A DNA stretch of 64,000 nucleotides from Desulfovibrio sp. MES5. Lineage in GTDB: Bacteria; Desulfobacterota; Desulfovibrionia; Desulfovibrionales; Desulfovibrionaceae. The notes under the pieces were generated by a model, which had not been told where the DNA came from, did not search any database, and worked only from the letters and a program-made list of their open reading frames with translations. The stretch lies in the NCBI RefSeq assembly GCF_002237645.1, contig NZ_MJUZ01000003.1, positions 27,261 through 91,260 on the forward strand. Direction: 5' to 3'. Positions 20,981 to 30,335 of the stretch are shown in pieces; position 1 is the stretch's first letter, and every line of letters starts with the position of its first letter. Position numbers and translations under genes: made by a program.

Positions 20981-22785
20981 TATATTCTCGCTGTGATTTC
21001 CGGGCCGGAGGCGAACCCCGTTTCCCGCGTCTCAGGGGCTTGCCGCCGCGCGCCCAGTTTGGCGTTTTCGATGTACAGATTGGCTATGGTGACTGTGCGC
21101 GGCTCCATAATCAGGTGGAAGGGCACGGCAACGCCGGAAAATTCGCGCAGAGCCGCGATAAGTCTGGCGGCCATGATGGAGCTTCCGCCGGCTTCGAGAA
21201 AGGAGTCTTCGGAAGAAAAGGAACCGTCCGCAAGCACGGTGCGAAAAATGTCGAGCACGGCATCGTCAGATACGGCCTGCCTCTTGTGGGGGGCCGGGAG
21301 CCGTGAGGTGTCGATTTTTCCGCTGGAACGCAGGGGCAGTTCGTCCAGCAGCAGGATGTGCCGGGGAACCATATGTTCGGGAACCTGCGAAACCAGAAAG
21401 TCCCTCAGGCGTGAGATAAGGATGTCGCCGGCGCCTGCTGTTCCGCGCTCGGGCACGATGTAGGCCGCCAGTTCCGGGTGCGGGTCCTTGACAACGCCCA
21501 CATGTACGGCATGAACTTCTGGAAATCGCAGAATGGCGGCGCTGACTTCACCGGGTTCAACGCGGCACCCGGATATTTTTATCTGGTCGTCATTGCGGCC
21601 GAGGACAGTCAGCACCCCGGCCTCGTCCAGTACCGCCCTGTCTCCGGTACGGTAAAGGCGCTCGCCGGTATCCGGCCGGCAGGCAAACGCCAGTGCGCTG
21701 TCTGCCGTGCCCTGAACATAGCCAAGTCCAACGCATGTTCCGCAGATGAAGAGCTCGCCTTCCTCTCCGGCGGGCAGGCTGCGCCCCTCGTCGTCCATAA
21801 TCAGAAAACTCGTGTCGCCCAGAGGGCGGCCAGCCGGGATGCGCGTGGCGCTCAAAGACGCTTCCGTGATGGTTTCCGTCGCCACCATTACGCTGCACTC
21901 TGTCGGGCCGTAGCAGTTGTGAAGCGCCAGGCCGGGGCATGCCTCACGCACCCGGCGGATGGTTTCTCTGTTGGGCATTTCGCCACCGAAACACAATGAT
22001 TTGACTCGCCGGAAGGTCAGTGGATTTTGCGCGCTGACCACGTTGAAAACGCTGGTTGGCAAAAGCAGCAGTTCCACGCCGTGCATGAGAAGGTGTTTTT
22101 CAAGCAGTGAACTGTCGAGCATGCTCTGCGTGTCGGTGATTACCAGGGAGCAGCCGTTGAGCAGCCCTCCCCAGACCTCCATGATGGACATGTCAAAAGT
22201 CATTGAAGCGCCATGCGTCATAACCCGCCCCGGCCGATAGCCGATGCCCTCCACATCGCTGAATATGGCGTGTATGCCCGCGTGTGAGATGAGCGCACCC
22301 TTGGGTTCGCCTGTGGAGCCCGAGGTATGCATAATGTAGAGGGCAGTGCCCGCGCCGGGATGCGGCAGGGGATCGCCATGCGGTTTTTTGTCAAAAAATG
22401 CGCCGGGCTCGCACTGCCAAAGAGAGGTTGCCCAATCGCGCCCCTTCAGGTCTTCGGGATTGGCGAACAGACCTGTGATGCCGCAACGGGCAATGATGCG
22501 CTCAATGCGGGCGTCCGGCCAGTCAAGCCCCAGAGGAACGTAGGCGATTCCCGCCTTGGCCGCTGCAACCACAGCCAGTACGCTGTCCGCCGAGCGTTCA
22601 AGGTACAGGCCTATTACGGGGTTGCCATGACGTACAAGCTCCTGGGACAGAGCATTGGCGGCCTGATACAGTTGGGCGTAGCTCAGCGTATGCTGGCCGT
22701 CCATAACGGCGGGAGTGGCGCTGTATTCCGAAACAATGCGATCCAGTCGCCGCAACAGAGGTGAAAAGGCTGGCTGATGACTCAA
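20980..22785 (-). CDS. NRPS A-T didomain (putative loading/initiation protein)
   Basis: 601 aa: YIMHTSGSTGEPKGALISH, CYGPTECSVMVATE, LYRTGDRAVLDEAGVLTVLGRNDDQIKISGCRVEPGE, carrier DSFLEAGGSSIMAA; no C domain. TAATG junction with next gene. Confidence 0.93.
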   Translation of the reverse strand: MSHQPAFSPLLRRLDRIVSEYSATPAVMDGQHTLSYAQLYQAANALSQELVRHGNPVIGLYLERSADSVLAVVAAAKAGIAYVPLGLDWPDARIERIIARCGITGLFANPEDLKGRDWATSLWQCEPGAFFDKKPHGDPLPHPGAGTALYIMHTSGSTGEPKGALISHAGIHAIFSDVEGIGYRPGRVMTHGASMTFDMSIMEVWGGLLNGCSLVITDTQSMLDSSLLEKHLLMHGVELLLLPTSVFNVVSAQNPLTFRRVKSLCFGGEMPNRETIRRVREACPGLALHNCYGPTECSVMVATETITEASLSATRIPAGRPLGDTSFLIMDDEGRSLPAGEEGELFICGTCVGLGYVQGTADSALAFACRPDTGERLYRTGDRAVLDEAGVLTVLGRNDDQIKISGCRVEPGEVSAAILRFPEVHAVHVGVVKDPHPELAAYIVPERGTAGAGDILISRLRDFLVSQVPEHMVPRHILLLDELPLRSSGKIDTSRLPAPHKRQAVSDDAVLDIFRTVLADGSFSSEDSFLEAGGSSIMAARLIAALREFSGVAVPFHLIMEPRTVTIANLYIENAKLGARRQAPETRETGFASGPEITARI

Positions 22786-22878
22786 GGTGCACCTCAGAAA
22801 GGTTTGAAATCATTGGAAGGCGCTACGCAAATTTGTGCAGCAAGCGGTGCAGCGCGTAGCTCTCCTTCAAAGCGTGGA

Positions 22879-23643
22879 CTATGTTGCTCCAAGGCGCTCA
22901 AGGCGGACGCTTGTCGCCTCACAGGCAGATGCCCGCCTTGTCAGGCAACAGCCAGCCAGAACATAGCCAGCCGTTACATCCGCAGTGGTCGCGAGGCATG
23001 CAAAAAGCCTTCGCCCGTTAAGGAGTACGGCCTGAAGACCCGGCTGAATGCGCAGTGCGGGAAACCCTCTTGGCATTCCGCAACCGATGGCCTTGCAGAC
23101 GGCTTCTTTCATGGTCCAGTATTGCAAAAAAAGCGTGCCGGGCTTGTTGCTTTCGTGGATGGCAGCGCGCTCTTCGGCGTGTAAAGCGTGTTCCGAAATT
23201 TCGTCATATGCGGGCGGCGTTTCTGCGCGTTCGATATCAACGCCGCACCGACCGGCGGAGCAGGTGAGCACGGCTATGAACGGCCATGCGTGTGACAGGT
23301 TGAACCATAGGGTCCGATAACGCCCTGTCAGATATGGTTTCCCGCAACGCCCCGCGCAAAACGTCCATGCCGCCGGTTTGATTTCAGGATGATTCATACT
23401 GAGTTCGTGACGCAGCAGTGCGTGGGCATGAGCATAAAGCAGACTGTCACGGGCGAAACGAAAACGCAGAGCCTTCTGCTGCTCTTCCGCGCTGAGGAAA
23501 GAGTTCGCCTGACGGAAGGCGTGCGCAATCCGGGTGTTGCGGTGTACGCGCCCTATATTTTTTTTCAGGTCTGCATGGGGGGTGTCAGTGGATACTCCCA
23601 GGGCTTCGTATACATTTGCGACAACGATATTCACGGGCGGCAC
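22879..23643 (-). CDS. Sfp-type 4'-phosphopantetheinyl transferase
   Basis: GKPYL..LWFNLSHAWPFIAVL..CGVDIERAE...FLQYWTMKEAVCKAIGCGMPRG; GTG start overlaps upstream TAG (TAGTG). Confidence 0.9.
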   Translation of the reverse strand: MPPVNIVVANVYEALGVSTDTPHADLKKNIGRVHRNTRIAHAFRQANSFLSAEEQQKALRFRFARDSLLYAHAHALLRHELSMNHPEIKPAAWTFCAGRCGKPYLTGRYRTLWFNLSHAWPFIAVLTCSAGRCGVDIERAETPPAYDEISEHALHAEERAAIHESNKPGTLFLQYWTMKEAVCKAIGCGMPRGFPALRIQPGLQAVLLNGRRLFACLATTADVTAGYVLAGCCLTRRASACEATSVRLERLGAT

Positions 23644-24059
23644 TATGAAACGCTGTCTATCCTGAAATCGTATTCAAATGCTTTTGATTTGAATACATTG
23701 TACTGAAAATGTTCAACAATATTATTTTCTTGGTCGAATGTAAGAACATTGGGCCTGACGGTGTAGAGATCGTCAGGATTCTGAACCTGCATGGAGGCGC
23801 AGATGATTACGGCATCGCCCTTCTGGCAGGTGCGGGCTGCCGCGCCGTTAAGGACGCAGCAGCGTGATCCGGGTTCACCGTAAATGACGTAGGTTGAAAT
23901 GCGCTGGCCGCTGTTTTTATTCCATATATAAACGAATTCCATTGGATACATGCCAGCTTGGCGGCATATGAGTGGATCAAGGGTTATTGATCCATGATAT
24001 TCAAGGTCACAACCCGTTACATGAAGGCCGTGCAGCTTTGATCTTACAATTTCAATCAT
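23643..24059 (-). CDS. panD: Aspartate 1-decarboxylase (PanD)-like
   Basis: 138 aa: [28 protein letters not shown]..., with self-cleavage Gly-Ser in [40 protein letters not shown]; matches PanD architecture (KLH..VT..DL.Y.GS, STY.I...GSR, NGAAA, GD.VII). Confidence 0.85.
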   Translation of the reverse strand: MIEIVRSKLHGLHVTGCDLEYHGSITLDPLICRQAGMYPMEFVYIWNKNSGQRISTYVIYGEPGSRCCVLNGAAARTCQKGDAVIICASMQVQNPDDLYTVRPNVLTFDQENNIVEHFQYNVFKSKAFEYDFRIDSVS

Positions 24060-24269
24060 GTTACAACCCGACTTTACAGTGGTTTTAAAATGTATGCATG
24101 AAAAGCATGATGATAAAAATACACGAGGCCGCAGGACTTGGCTGCCCGAAGGAGGATTTTTTATATCCCAAATTAAAAATGAATTTCATTGTCTATTGTG
24201 TTATTTATGCCAACAGCCTGTATTTATTATTTCAGGTTGTTGGCCCTACCGTGCAAACTGCCAGAGGCT

Positions 24270-24390
24270 GGCATCCTGGGTAGCCGCGACCAACGTGTCT
24301 CTGATGCAGGCTGTGGAAAGAGGCCACTTTAGAAATGATCTTTATTGCCGTCTTTCCGTCAACCACGTCCATGTGTTGGGTATATTGCGG
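24270..24390 (+). pseudogene. Fragment of sigma54-dependent activator AAA+ domain
   Basis: Frame of ORF 24058..24399: WVAATNVSLMQAVERGHFRNDLYCRLSVNHVHV resembles AATN..L...V..G.FREDLYYRLNVF.I.; no Walker A or flanking domain. Confidence 0.6.
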
Positions 24391-24394
24391 ATGC

Positions 24395-25251
24395 TTTGAC
24401 GAGAAGGCGGGAAACCTTGCCAAGCGTCGGGATCTTACCCAGACCTCGCGTCAGGCGAAGATTGGCCTCTTCCCTGGTTTCTCGTGGGCATGGCCGTTGA
24501 ACCGCCGTATTCTTTATAACCGCGCCAGCGTGGACAAGAACGGCAAACCATATAACCCGGACCGCGTTGTCATAGCGTGGGAAGATGGAAAGTGGGTCGG
24601 CGATGTGGCGGACGGCGGCAACCCGCCATGGCTCAAAAGGGCGGAGTATATCCTTTTATCATGACAACCGAAGGGTTCTCGCAGTTCTACGGTCCAGGGC
24701 GAGAGGACGGCCCGCTGCCCGAGCATTATGAACCGGCGGAAACGCCGTTGACGCAAAATCCCTTTTCGAACCAGATGCATAATCCCTGCATGAAGGTTAT
24801 CGAAAGTGATATGGATGCCCTGGCCAAGCATGGAGATCCGAGATTTCCTATTGTTTTGACGACTTACAGCCTTACTGAACACTGGTGCTCTGGTTCTGAA
24901 ACGCGCAACGCGCCTCCTCTGCTTGAAGCAGAACCACAACAGTATATTGAGATAAGCCATGATCTTGCCAAAGAAAAAGGCATCAACAACGGCGATGTGG
25001 TAATTGTGGAAAGTCTGCGAGGTAAAACAGAGGCCGTTGCCATGGTCACAGTGCGCATACGTCCGTTCATGGTCATGGGCAAAAAATTGCATCTGGTTGG
25101 CATGCCTTTCTGTTTCGGATGGTCAAAGCCCAAGTGTGGGGACTCAACCAACAGGGTGACTTTGTCCATTGGTGACCCCAATACGACTATCCCCGAGTAT
25201 AAAGCTTGCTTGGTGAATGTTTACAAGGCTGAAAAGGTAACAGAACTGTAG
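24395..25251 (+). pseudogene. Formate dehydrogenase alpha subunit, C-terminal remnant, frameshifted
   Basis: AKRRDLTQTSRQAKIGLFPGFSWAWPLNRRILYNRASVDKNGKPYNPDRVVIAWEDGKWVGDVADGGNPP, then switches frame near 24625 to MAQKGGVYPFIMTTEGFSQFYGPG...GDVVIVESLRGKTEAVAMVTVRIRPF. N-terminal two thirds missing. Confidence 0.82.
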
Positions 25252-25267
25252 AAAAGCAGAGGAAAAC

Positions 25268-25987
25268 ATGCCAAAAGCCATTCTTGTAGATACCTCCCGT
25301 TGCACAGCCTGCCGTGGATGTCAGGTTGGCTGTAAGGAGTGGAAGTCTCTGCCCGCTAATAATACAAAGCAGTGGGGAAGCCATCAGAATCCACCAGACC
25401 TCAACGCCTATAATTTTAAACTCGTGCGCTTCAGCGAGCATTTGATTGATGGCGATGTACGATGGTATTTTTTTCCAGACCAATGCCGTCACTGTGACTA
25501 CCCCCCCTGCATGGCCACTGCCGAACTGGAAGGCTCCATTATTCAGGATGAATCCACAGGAGCAGTCATCTTTACGGAAAAGACAAAGGGGGAGGATTTT
25601 GAAGCTATTCGTGAAGCCTGCCCCTACAATATTCCTCGCAAGGATGAAAAGACGGGCCAGATTGTCAAATGTGATATGTGCATAGACCGCATCCAGGCCG
25701 GTATGCAGCCTATGTGCGTCAAAAGCTGTGCCATGGGGGCCATGCAGTTTGGCGACCGGGCGAGTATACTGAAAAAGGCTGAGCAACGTCTTGCGGAAGT
25801 GAAAAAGGAATTTCCCAAGGCGCAACTTTTGGACAGCAGCTCTGTAAATGTGGTTTTTCTCGTGATGGATGATCCGGCCCTGTATCACGAATTTGCCATT
25901 GCCAGCGCCCCGGAACCCAAAACTCGTCATCAATGGTTGGCCCGGCTTGTACAACCTTTTAATGCCGTTAAAGTCAAAAATATATAG
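25268..25987 (+). CDS. Formate dehydrogenase iron-sulfur (beta) subunit
   Basis: DTSRCTACRGCQVGCKEWKSLP, CRHCDYPPCMAT, CPYNIPRKDEKTGQIVKCDMCIDRI, 4Fe-4S cysteine clusters. Confidence 0.9.
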   Translation: MPKAILVDTSRCTACRGCQVGCKEWKSLPANNTKQWGSHQNPPDLNAYNFKLVRFSEHLIDGDVRWYFFPDQCRHCDYPPCMATAELEGSIIQDESTGAVIFTEKTKGEDFEAIREACPYNIPRKDEKTGQIVKCDMCIDRIQAGMQPMCVKSCAMGAMQFGDRASILKKAEQRLAEVKKEFPKAQLLDSSSVNVVFLVMDDPALYHEFAIASAPEPKTRHQWLARLVQPFNAVKVKNI

Positions 25988-26010
25988 CACAATGCAGCCG
26001 CTTACAGGCG

Positions 26011-26046
26011 AAAGGCCTCAATGCTGAAAAGCATTGAGGCCTTTAA
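26011..26046 (+). terminator. Rho-independent terminator after fdhB
   Basis: AAAGGCCTCAATGC-tgaaaa-GCATTGAGGCCTTTaatt, perfect stem. Confidence 0.8.
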
Positions 26047-26199
26047 TTATGGCTTTAGCCAGTTGAGCGCGCCAGCGCGCGAAACAGAGAACCTCCCGCT
26101 ATGCGGGTGGGGACAAAGCGTTATACACACAAAAACACCCTTCCTGTACGATGAAGTTGTTCAAGCCCATCGTAATTTTTAAAGAAGGGTGTTTTTGTT

Positions 26200-26595
26200 A
26201 TGGGAACCAAGACCCAAAGCTTAGCTCACACAAAATGGCTGTGCAAGTATCATATCGTGTTTACCCCTAAGTATCGAAGAAAAATAATATTCGCACAACT
26301 GCGCGATAGTATAAAATAAATCATGCAGAGTCTTTGTAAGTACAAAGGGGTAGAGATTTTAAAAGGGCACTTGATGCCAGACCATATACACATGCTGGTG
26401 AGTATCCCGCCAAAGATCAGCGTATCGAGTTTTATGGGGTATTTGAAAGGCAAAAGCTCACTGATGATCTTTGATAAACACGCAAACCTTAAGTACAAGT
26501 TCGGCAACAGAAAGTTTTGGGGCGAAGGATATTGGAAGCACTATCAGCACATCATGAACAAGCAGAAAAAAGCTGCTATGCAAGCTCTGCTGTAA
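26200..26595 (+). pseudogene. IS200/IS605-type TnpA transposase, degraded
   Basis: MGTKTQSLAHTKWLCKYHIVFTPKYRRKIIFAQLRDSIK*IMQSLCKYKGVEILKGHLMPDHIHMLVSIPPK; in-frame TAA at 26317-26319 and frameshifted end (GYWKHYQH in place of GYYVSTIG-type catalytic Tyr segment). Confidence 0.85.
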
Positions 26596-26661
26596 GTATC
26601 CCGTAAAATAGTACGCCCCTAAACTGGAGATTTCTGCTAGACCCGTCCTACGGAGGCGAGC

Positions 26662-26928
26662 ATGAAGAAATCTCGGTTTTCAGAGCACCAGATTATCAAG
26701 ATCCTCAAAGAGGTTGAGGCTGGCCGCACGGCCAAGGAAGTTTGCCGTGAATACGGCTTCAGCAACGCCACGTATTACTCCTGGAAGAGTATATTCGGCG
26801 GCTTGGAAGCTTCTGACCTCAGACGGATGCGTGAACTTGAGTACGAAAACGCCCGGCTCAAGCAGATGTTCGCTGATTTGAGTTTGGAAAACAGGGCCTT
26901 GAAGGACGTTATCGAAAAAAAGCTCTGA
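26662..26928 (+). CDS. IS3-family transposase OrfA
   Basis: MKKSRFSEHQIIKILKEVEAGRTAKEVCREYGFSNATYYSWKSIFGGLEASDLRRMRELEYENARLKQMFADL. Confidence 0.93.
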   Translation: MKKSRFSEHQIIKILKEVEAGRTAKEVCREYGFSNATYYSWKSIFGGLEASDLRRMRELEYENARLKQMFADLSLENRALKDVIEKKL

Positions 26929-26978
26929 GGCCAGCCGAGAAGCGCGAATTAGTCTGCTTCCTTCACGAAGAGTATGGT

Positions 26979-27767
26979 TTGAGCATCACGAGGACTTGCA
27001 CCGCGTTGCGGCTGAGCCGCACAGTGTTTGCCTATCAGGCCACTCCTCGGAACGATATGCCGGTGATTATGGCGCTACTTGAGCTGGTCGAAGCCTACCC
27101 TCGCTATGGGTTTCCAAAGTATTTTGCAGTATTGCGACGCAAAGGGCATAATTGGAATCATAAGCGGGTACACAGAATTTACCGTGAACTGAACTTGCAT
27201 CTGCGGCGGAAGGGGAAAAGACGGTTGCCGGCCCGTAAGCCAGTATGCCTTGAGGCGCAAATTGCCACAAACTTGTGTTGGTCAGTTGATTTTATGAGCC
27301 ACAGCCTGATGAGCGGGCAACGCTTTCGCACGTTCAACGTACTCGACGACTATAGTCGAGAAGTTTTGGCGATTGGAGTCGACACAAATCTACCGACGGC
27401 GCGGATTATCCGAGTGCTTGAACGCATTGCGACTTGGCGTGGCTTCCCGGCAAAGCTGAGGATGGATAACGGTCCGGAGTTCATTTCCGTTCAGCTTGCG
27501 GGCTGGGCTGAACAACACGGAGTAGAGCTTGAGTTTATTCAACCAGGAAAACCGACACAAAACTCTTACGTAGAACGTTTCAACCGCACCTTCCGCGACG
27601 AGATATTGAGCTTTTATGTTTTCAGTAGGTTAAGCGAGGTAAGAGAGATCGTCGACAACTGAATCTTTGAGTACAACGAACAGAGGCCCCATGAATCCTT
27701 GGGCAACCTGACTCCTGCGGAATTTGCCCTCAAACATGCGGATAATTCCAGTTTAGCTTTGCACTAA
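26979..27767 (+). pseudogene. IS3-family transposase OrfB (rve integrase) with internal stop
   Basis: VDFMSHSL..RTFNVLDDYSREVLAIGVD, DNGPEF, SYVERFNRTFRDEIL; stop TGA at 27660-27662 within IVDN*IFEYNEQRPHESLGNLTPAEFALKH, conventionally W. Confidence 0.9.
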
Positions 27768-27780
27768 GATGGGGGATGTT

Positions 27781-28081
27781 TACAGTTTGACGTGCCGTGG
27801 AGATACGAGCCGTACCATATGCTCGGCATCAAGTCCGGCTATCGCTCATGCCCAGTAATGATTTCCGCCACAGGGCTCAAGGCCAATCAGGCACGGGGGC
27901 AAATTGGCAAAAAATGCAGGACGCCAGCTCTTTTCAGTTTTTTGTTGAACAGTTCCTTGCCGTGTTTATCCACGCCATGCACCTGAAAAATATTCTTTGC
28001 GATATCCAATCCGACTTGACAGACTACTCCCATGACCCGCCTCCCTGGTTTCTGGTGAACTGCAACGGTCACCTGTGGCAC
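27781..28081 (-). pseudogene. IS110-family transposase N-terminal fragment
   Basis: VGLDIAKNIFQVHGVDKHGKELFNKKLKRAGVLHF, then after a frameshift LPPCLIGLEPCGGNHYWA*; truncated near the IS3 right end. Confidence 0.8.
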
Positions 28082-28210
28082 TTTGATGCCGTCGAGTCTA
28101 TGACTCTCCGGGGGGTGGGTCTATCCCACCAAAAACGAAGTCCCGGCTAAATTGCCAGGACTTTGTCAACAGTCTGGAGGCCTCCGCGCATGCGGAGGCC
28201 TCTTTTCACA

Positions 28211-28603
28211 TTATAAAAATGCGCTAATGGCGGCAACAGCCTCGATTTCAATTTTAGCGCCAAGGGGCAGGCTTTTTACGGCAAAACAACTGCGGGCCGG
28301 AAAGGGCTGCTTGAAATAGGTGGCGTACACTTCGTTGATCGCGGCAAAATCGTTGATATCCACAAGATATACGGTTGTTTTCAGCACCTTGTCCATGGAG
28401 GAGCCCGCGGCTTCAAGCACGGCCCTCACGTTATTGAGCGAGGCCGCCGCCTGCTCCGCCACGTCCTGGGGCATGGTCTTTGTTTCTGGAATGATGGGCA
28501 GTTGCCCCGACGTAAAAACAAACGGCCCGGCAGACAGCGCCTGCGAGTACGGGCCCACGGCGCCGGGGGCTTTATCGGTCGTTACAAGCGTGATGGAACT
28601 CAT
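28211..28603 (-). CDS. ridA: RidA family (reactive intermediate/imine deaminase)
   Basis: DKAPGAVGPYSQALSAGPFVFTSGQLPI...FPARSCFAVKSLPLGAKIEIEAVA. Confidence 0.93.
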   Translation of the reverse strand: MSSITLVTTDKAPGAVGPYSQALSAGPFVFTSGQLPIIPETKTMPQDVAEQAAASLNNVRAVLEAAGSSMDKVLKTTVYLVDINDFAAINEVYATYFKQPFPARSCFAVKSLPLGAKIEIEAVAAISAFL

Positions 28604-28687
28604 GGCGTCTCCTTATTTCACGCGCGGCTGCCGATGTTTTCCGAGGGACTGCAGCCGCGCCTTTCCGGTCCCTGCTTGCCGCAGGGC

Positions 28688-30280
28688 CTATTTTTTGCGC
28701 AACACTTTGCCCGCCAAGGCCTTTTTGTCCAGATGGCCGGCATTGATGGTGTGCGCGCCGTTGACGAAAACGTGCGCTATGCCTTCGGGGAACTGGCGCG
28801 GTTCAGTAAAAGTGCCTTTGTCGATGACCGTTTCCGGGTCAAAAATGACGACATCCGCATAATTGCCGGGGCGCAGCACGCCGCGTTCCTTAATGCCGAA
28901 CACCTCTGCGGGCCTGCCGGTCATCTTGCGCACGGCCTCATGCAGCGGCAGCACCTTTTCCTCACGCACGTATTTGCCCAGAACTCTGGGAAAAGCCCCG
29001 TACACGCGCGGGTGCGGCGTGCCGCCCAGAAGGCCGTCGGTGCAGACGTTCATTTCCGGCCTGGAGATAAGGGTTTTGACGTGTTCCTCAAGACCGTAGA
29101 AATCCACCATGCCCACGGCGTTTTCTTCATCCCGCAGCAGGTCGAACGTAGCTTCCAGGGGGTCCTTGCCGCGCATCCTGCCCAGTTCCACAAGATTCTT
29201 GCCCACCGCGTCGGTGTTTCTGGACGTTTTGACGCTGGTGACGAAGATGCCGTCCAACCCGGCAAAAGCAACAAAGTTGTCCCAACCGTGAATGCCGTTG
29301 GTGATGTCATGGACCATGCGCTTACGGTCTTCGGCACTGCCCAGGCGCTCCACAAGCTTGTCCGTGCCGCCGTCATGCGCCCAGGGGGGCAGAATGACGC
29401 CGAGCATGGTGCTGCCCGCCACATAGGGATATTGGTCGAATGAAACCCGTATGCCTTCTTTTTGGGCCTGTTCGAGCAGTTCGATCACCTGGGGGAAGAG
29501 ATGGGCGTTGTTTTTGCCGCAAAGCTTGAAGTGCGAAAAATGCACCTTCACCCCCGAATCGCGCCCGATGTTGATAACCTCGTGCATGGAGTCCACGATG
29601 GTGTCAGCCTCGCTGCGCTGGTGGATGACAAAGGGCACGTCGTATTTGGCGGCAACTTTGCAGGTTTCTACCATTTCGCGCGTGTCGGCGTAGGCGCAGG
29701 GCATATAGATGAGGCCTGTGGAGTAACCGAAACCGCCCGCATCCAACTCGCGGGAAAGGATGTCGCGCATGCGCTGGAGTTCCGCCTCGTCGGCAATGCC
29801 GCTGCCGAGGCCGCGCGCCTCCATGCGCACATTGCCGTGCGGAACGAGATAGCAGAGGTTCGTGCCGGAGCCGTTCTTTTCCAACAACTTTAGATAATTT
29901 TCCGTTGTGCCGTAATTCCAGTCAAAGTCGTCCTTGTCGCCGTCAAGCCCGGCGAGATTCTTCCGCCAGGGGCTAATGAACCGCTGCGGCAGCGGAGCCA
30001 TGGAAATGCCGTCCTGCCCGAGAATTTCCGTGGTGACGCCCTGCCGCAGTTTGGGAGCCAGTTCCGGATCCTTGAAAACTTCCAGGTCGGAATGGCTGTG
30101 GGTGTCGACAAAGCCGGGGACTATTGCCAGCCCTCCCGCATCCACTACTGCGTCCACATCCGCGCCGGGATCCACCTGCCCCACGGCCACAATCCGCTCA
30201 TCTTCCACCAGCAGGCTGCCCGGCGCTCCGGGGGCGCCGGTTCCGTCAATCAATATGCCGTTTTTGATCAATGTTTTCAT
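28688..30280 (-). CDS. N-acyl-D-amino-acid deacylase (D-aminoacylase) family amidohydrolase
   Basis: DAGGLAIVPGFVDTHSHSDLEVFKDPELAPKLRQGVTTEILGQDG; C-term GVLRPGNYADVVIFDPETVIDKGTF..P.QFPEGI.HVFVNG. Confidence 0.9.
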   Translation of the reverse strand: MKTLIKNGILIDGTGAPGAPGSLLVEDERIVAVGQVDPGADVDAVVDAGGLAIVPGFVDTHSHSDLEVFKDPELAPKLRQGVTTEILGQDGISMAPLPQRFISPWRKNLAGLDGDKDDFDWNYGTTENYLKLLEKNGSGTNLCYLVPHGNVRMEARGLGSGIADEAELQRMRDILSRELDAGGFGYSTGLIYMPCAYADTREMVETCKVAAKYDVPFVIHQRSEADTIVDSMHEVINIGRDSGVKVHFSHFKLCGKNNAHLFPQVIELLEQAQKEGIRVSFDQYPYVAGSTMLGVILPPWAHDGGTDKLVERLGSAEDRKRMVHDITNGIHGWDNFVAFAGLDGIFVTSVKTSRNTDAVGKNLVELGRMRGKDPLEATFDLLRDEENAVGMVDFYGLEEHVKTLISRPEMNVCTDGLLGGTPHPRVYGAFPRVLGKYVREEKVLPLHEAVRKMTGRPAEVFGIKERGVLRPGNYADVVIFDPETVIDKGTFTEPRQFPEGIAHVFVNGAHTINAGHLDKKALAGKVLRKK

Positions 30281-30335
30281 CATGTCCTCCATGGTAATGC
30301 GGCGCTCCCGCAGCAGGCGGGAGCGCCATGGCGGG

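Larger units (their letters stand above)
26622..27770 (+). mobile_element. IS3-family insertion sequence
   Basis: orfA/orfB with slippery A-run; partial terminal inverted repeat TAAACTGGAgaTT (left, ~26622) versus AATTCCAGTTTA (right, ~27745). Exact ends uncertain. Confidence 0.75.

Noticed and set aside
25187-25990. 267-aa minus ORF
   Set aside because: Antisense to fdhB, whose ferredoxin cysteine motifs are unmistakable.
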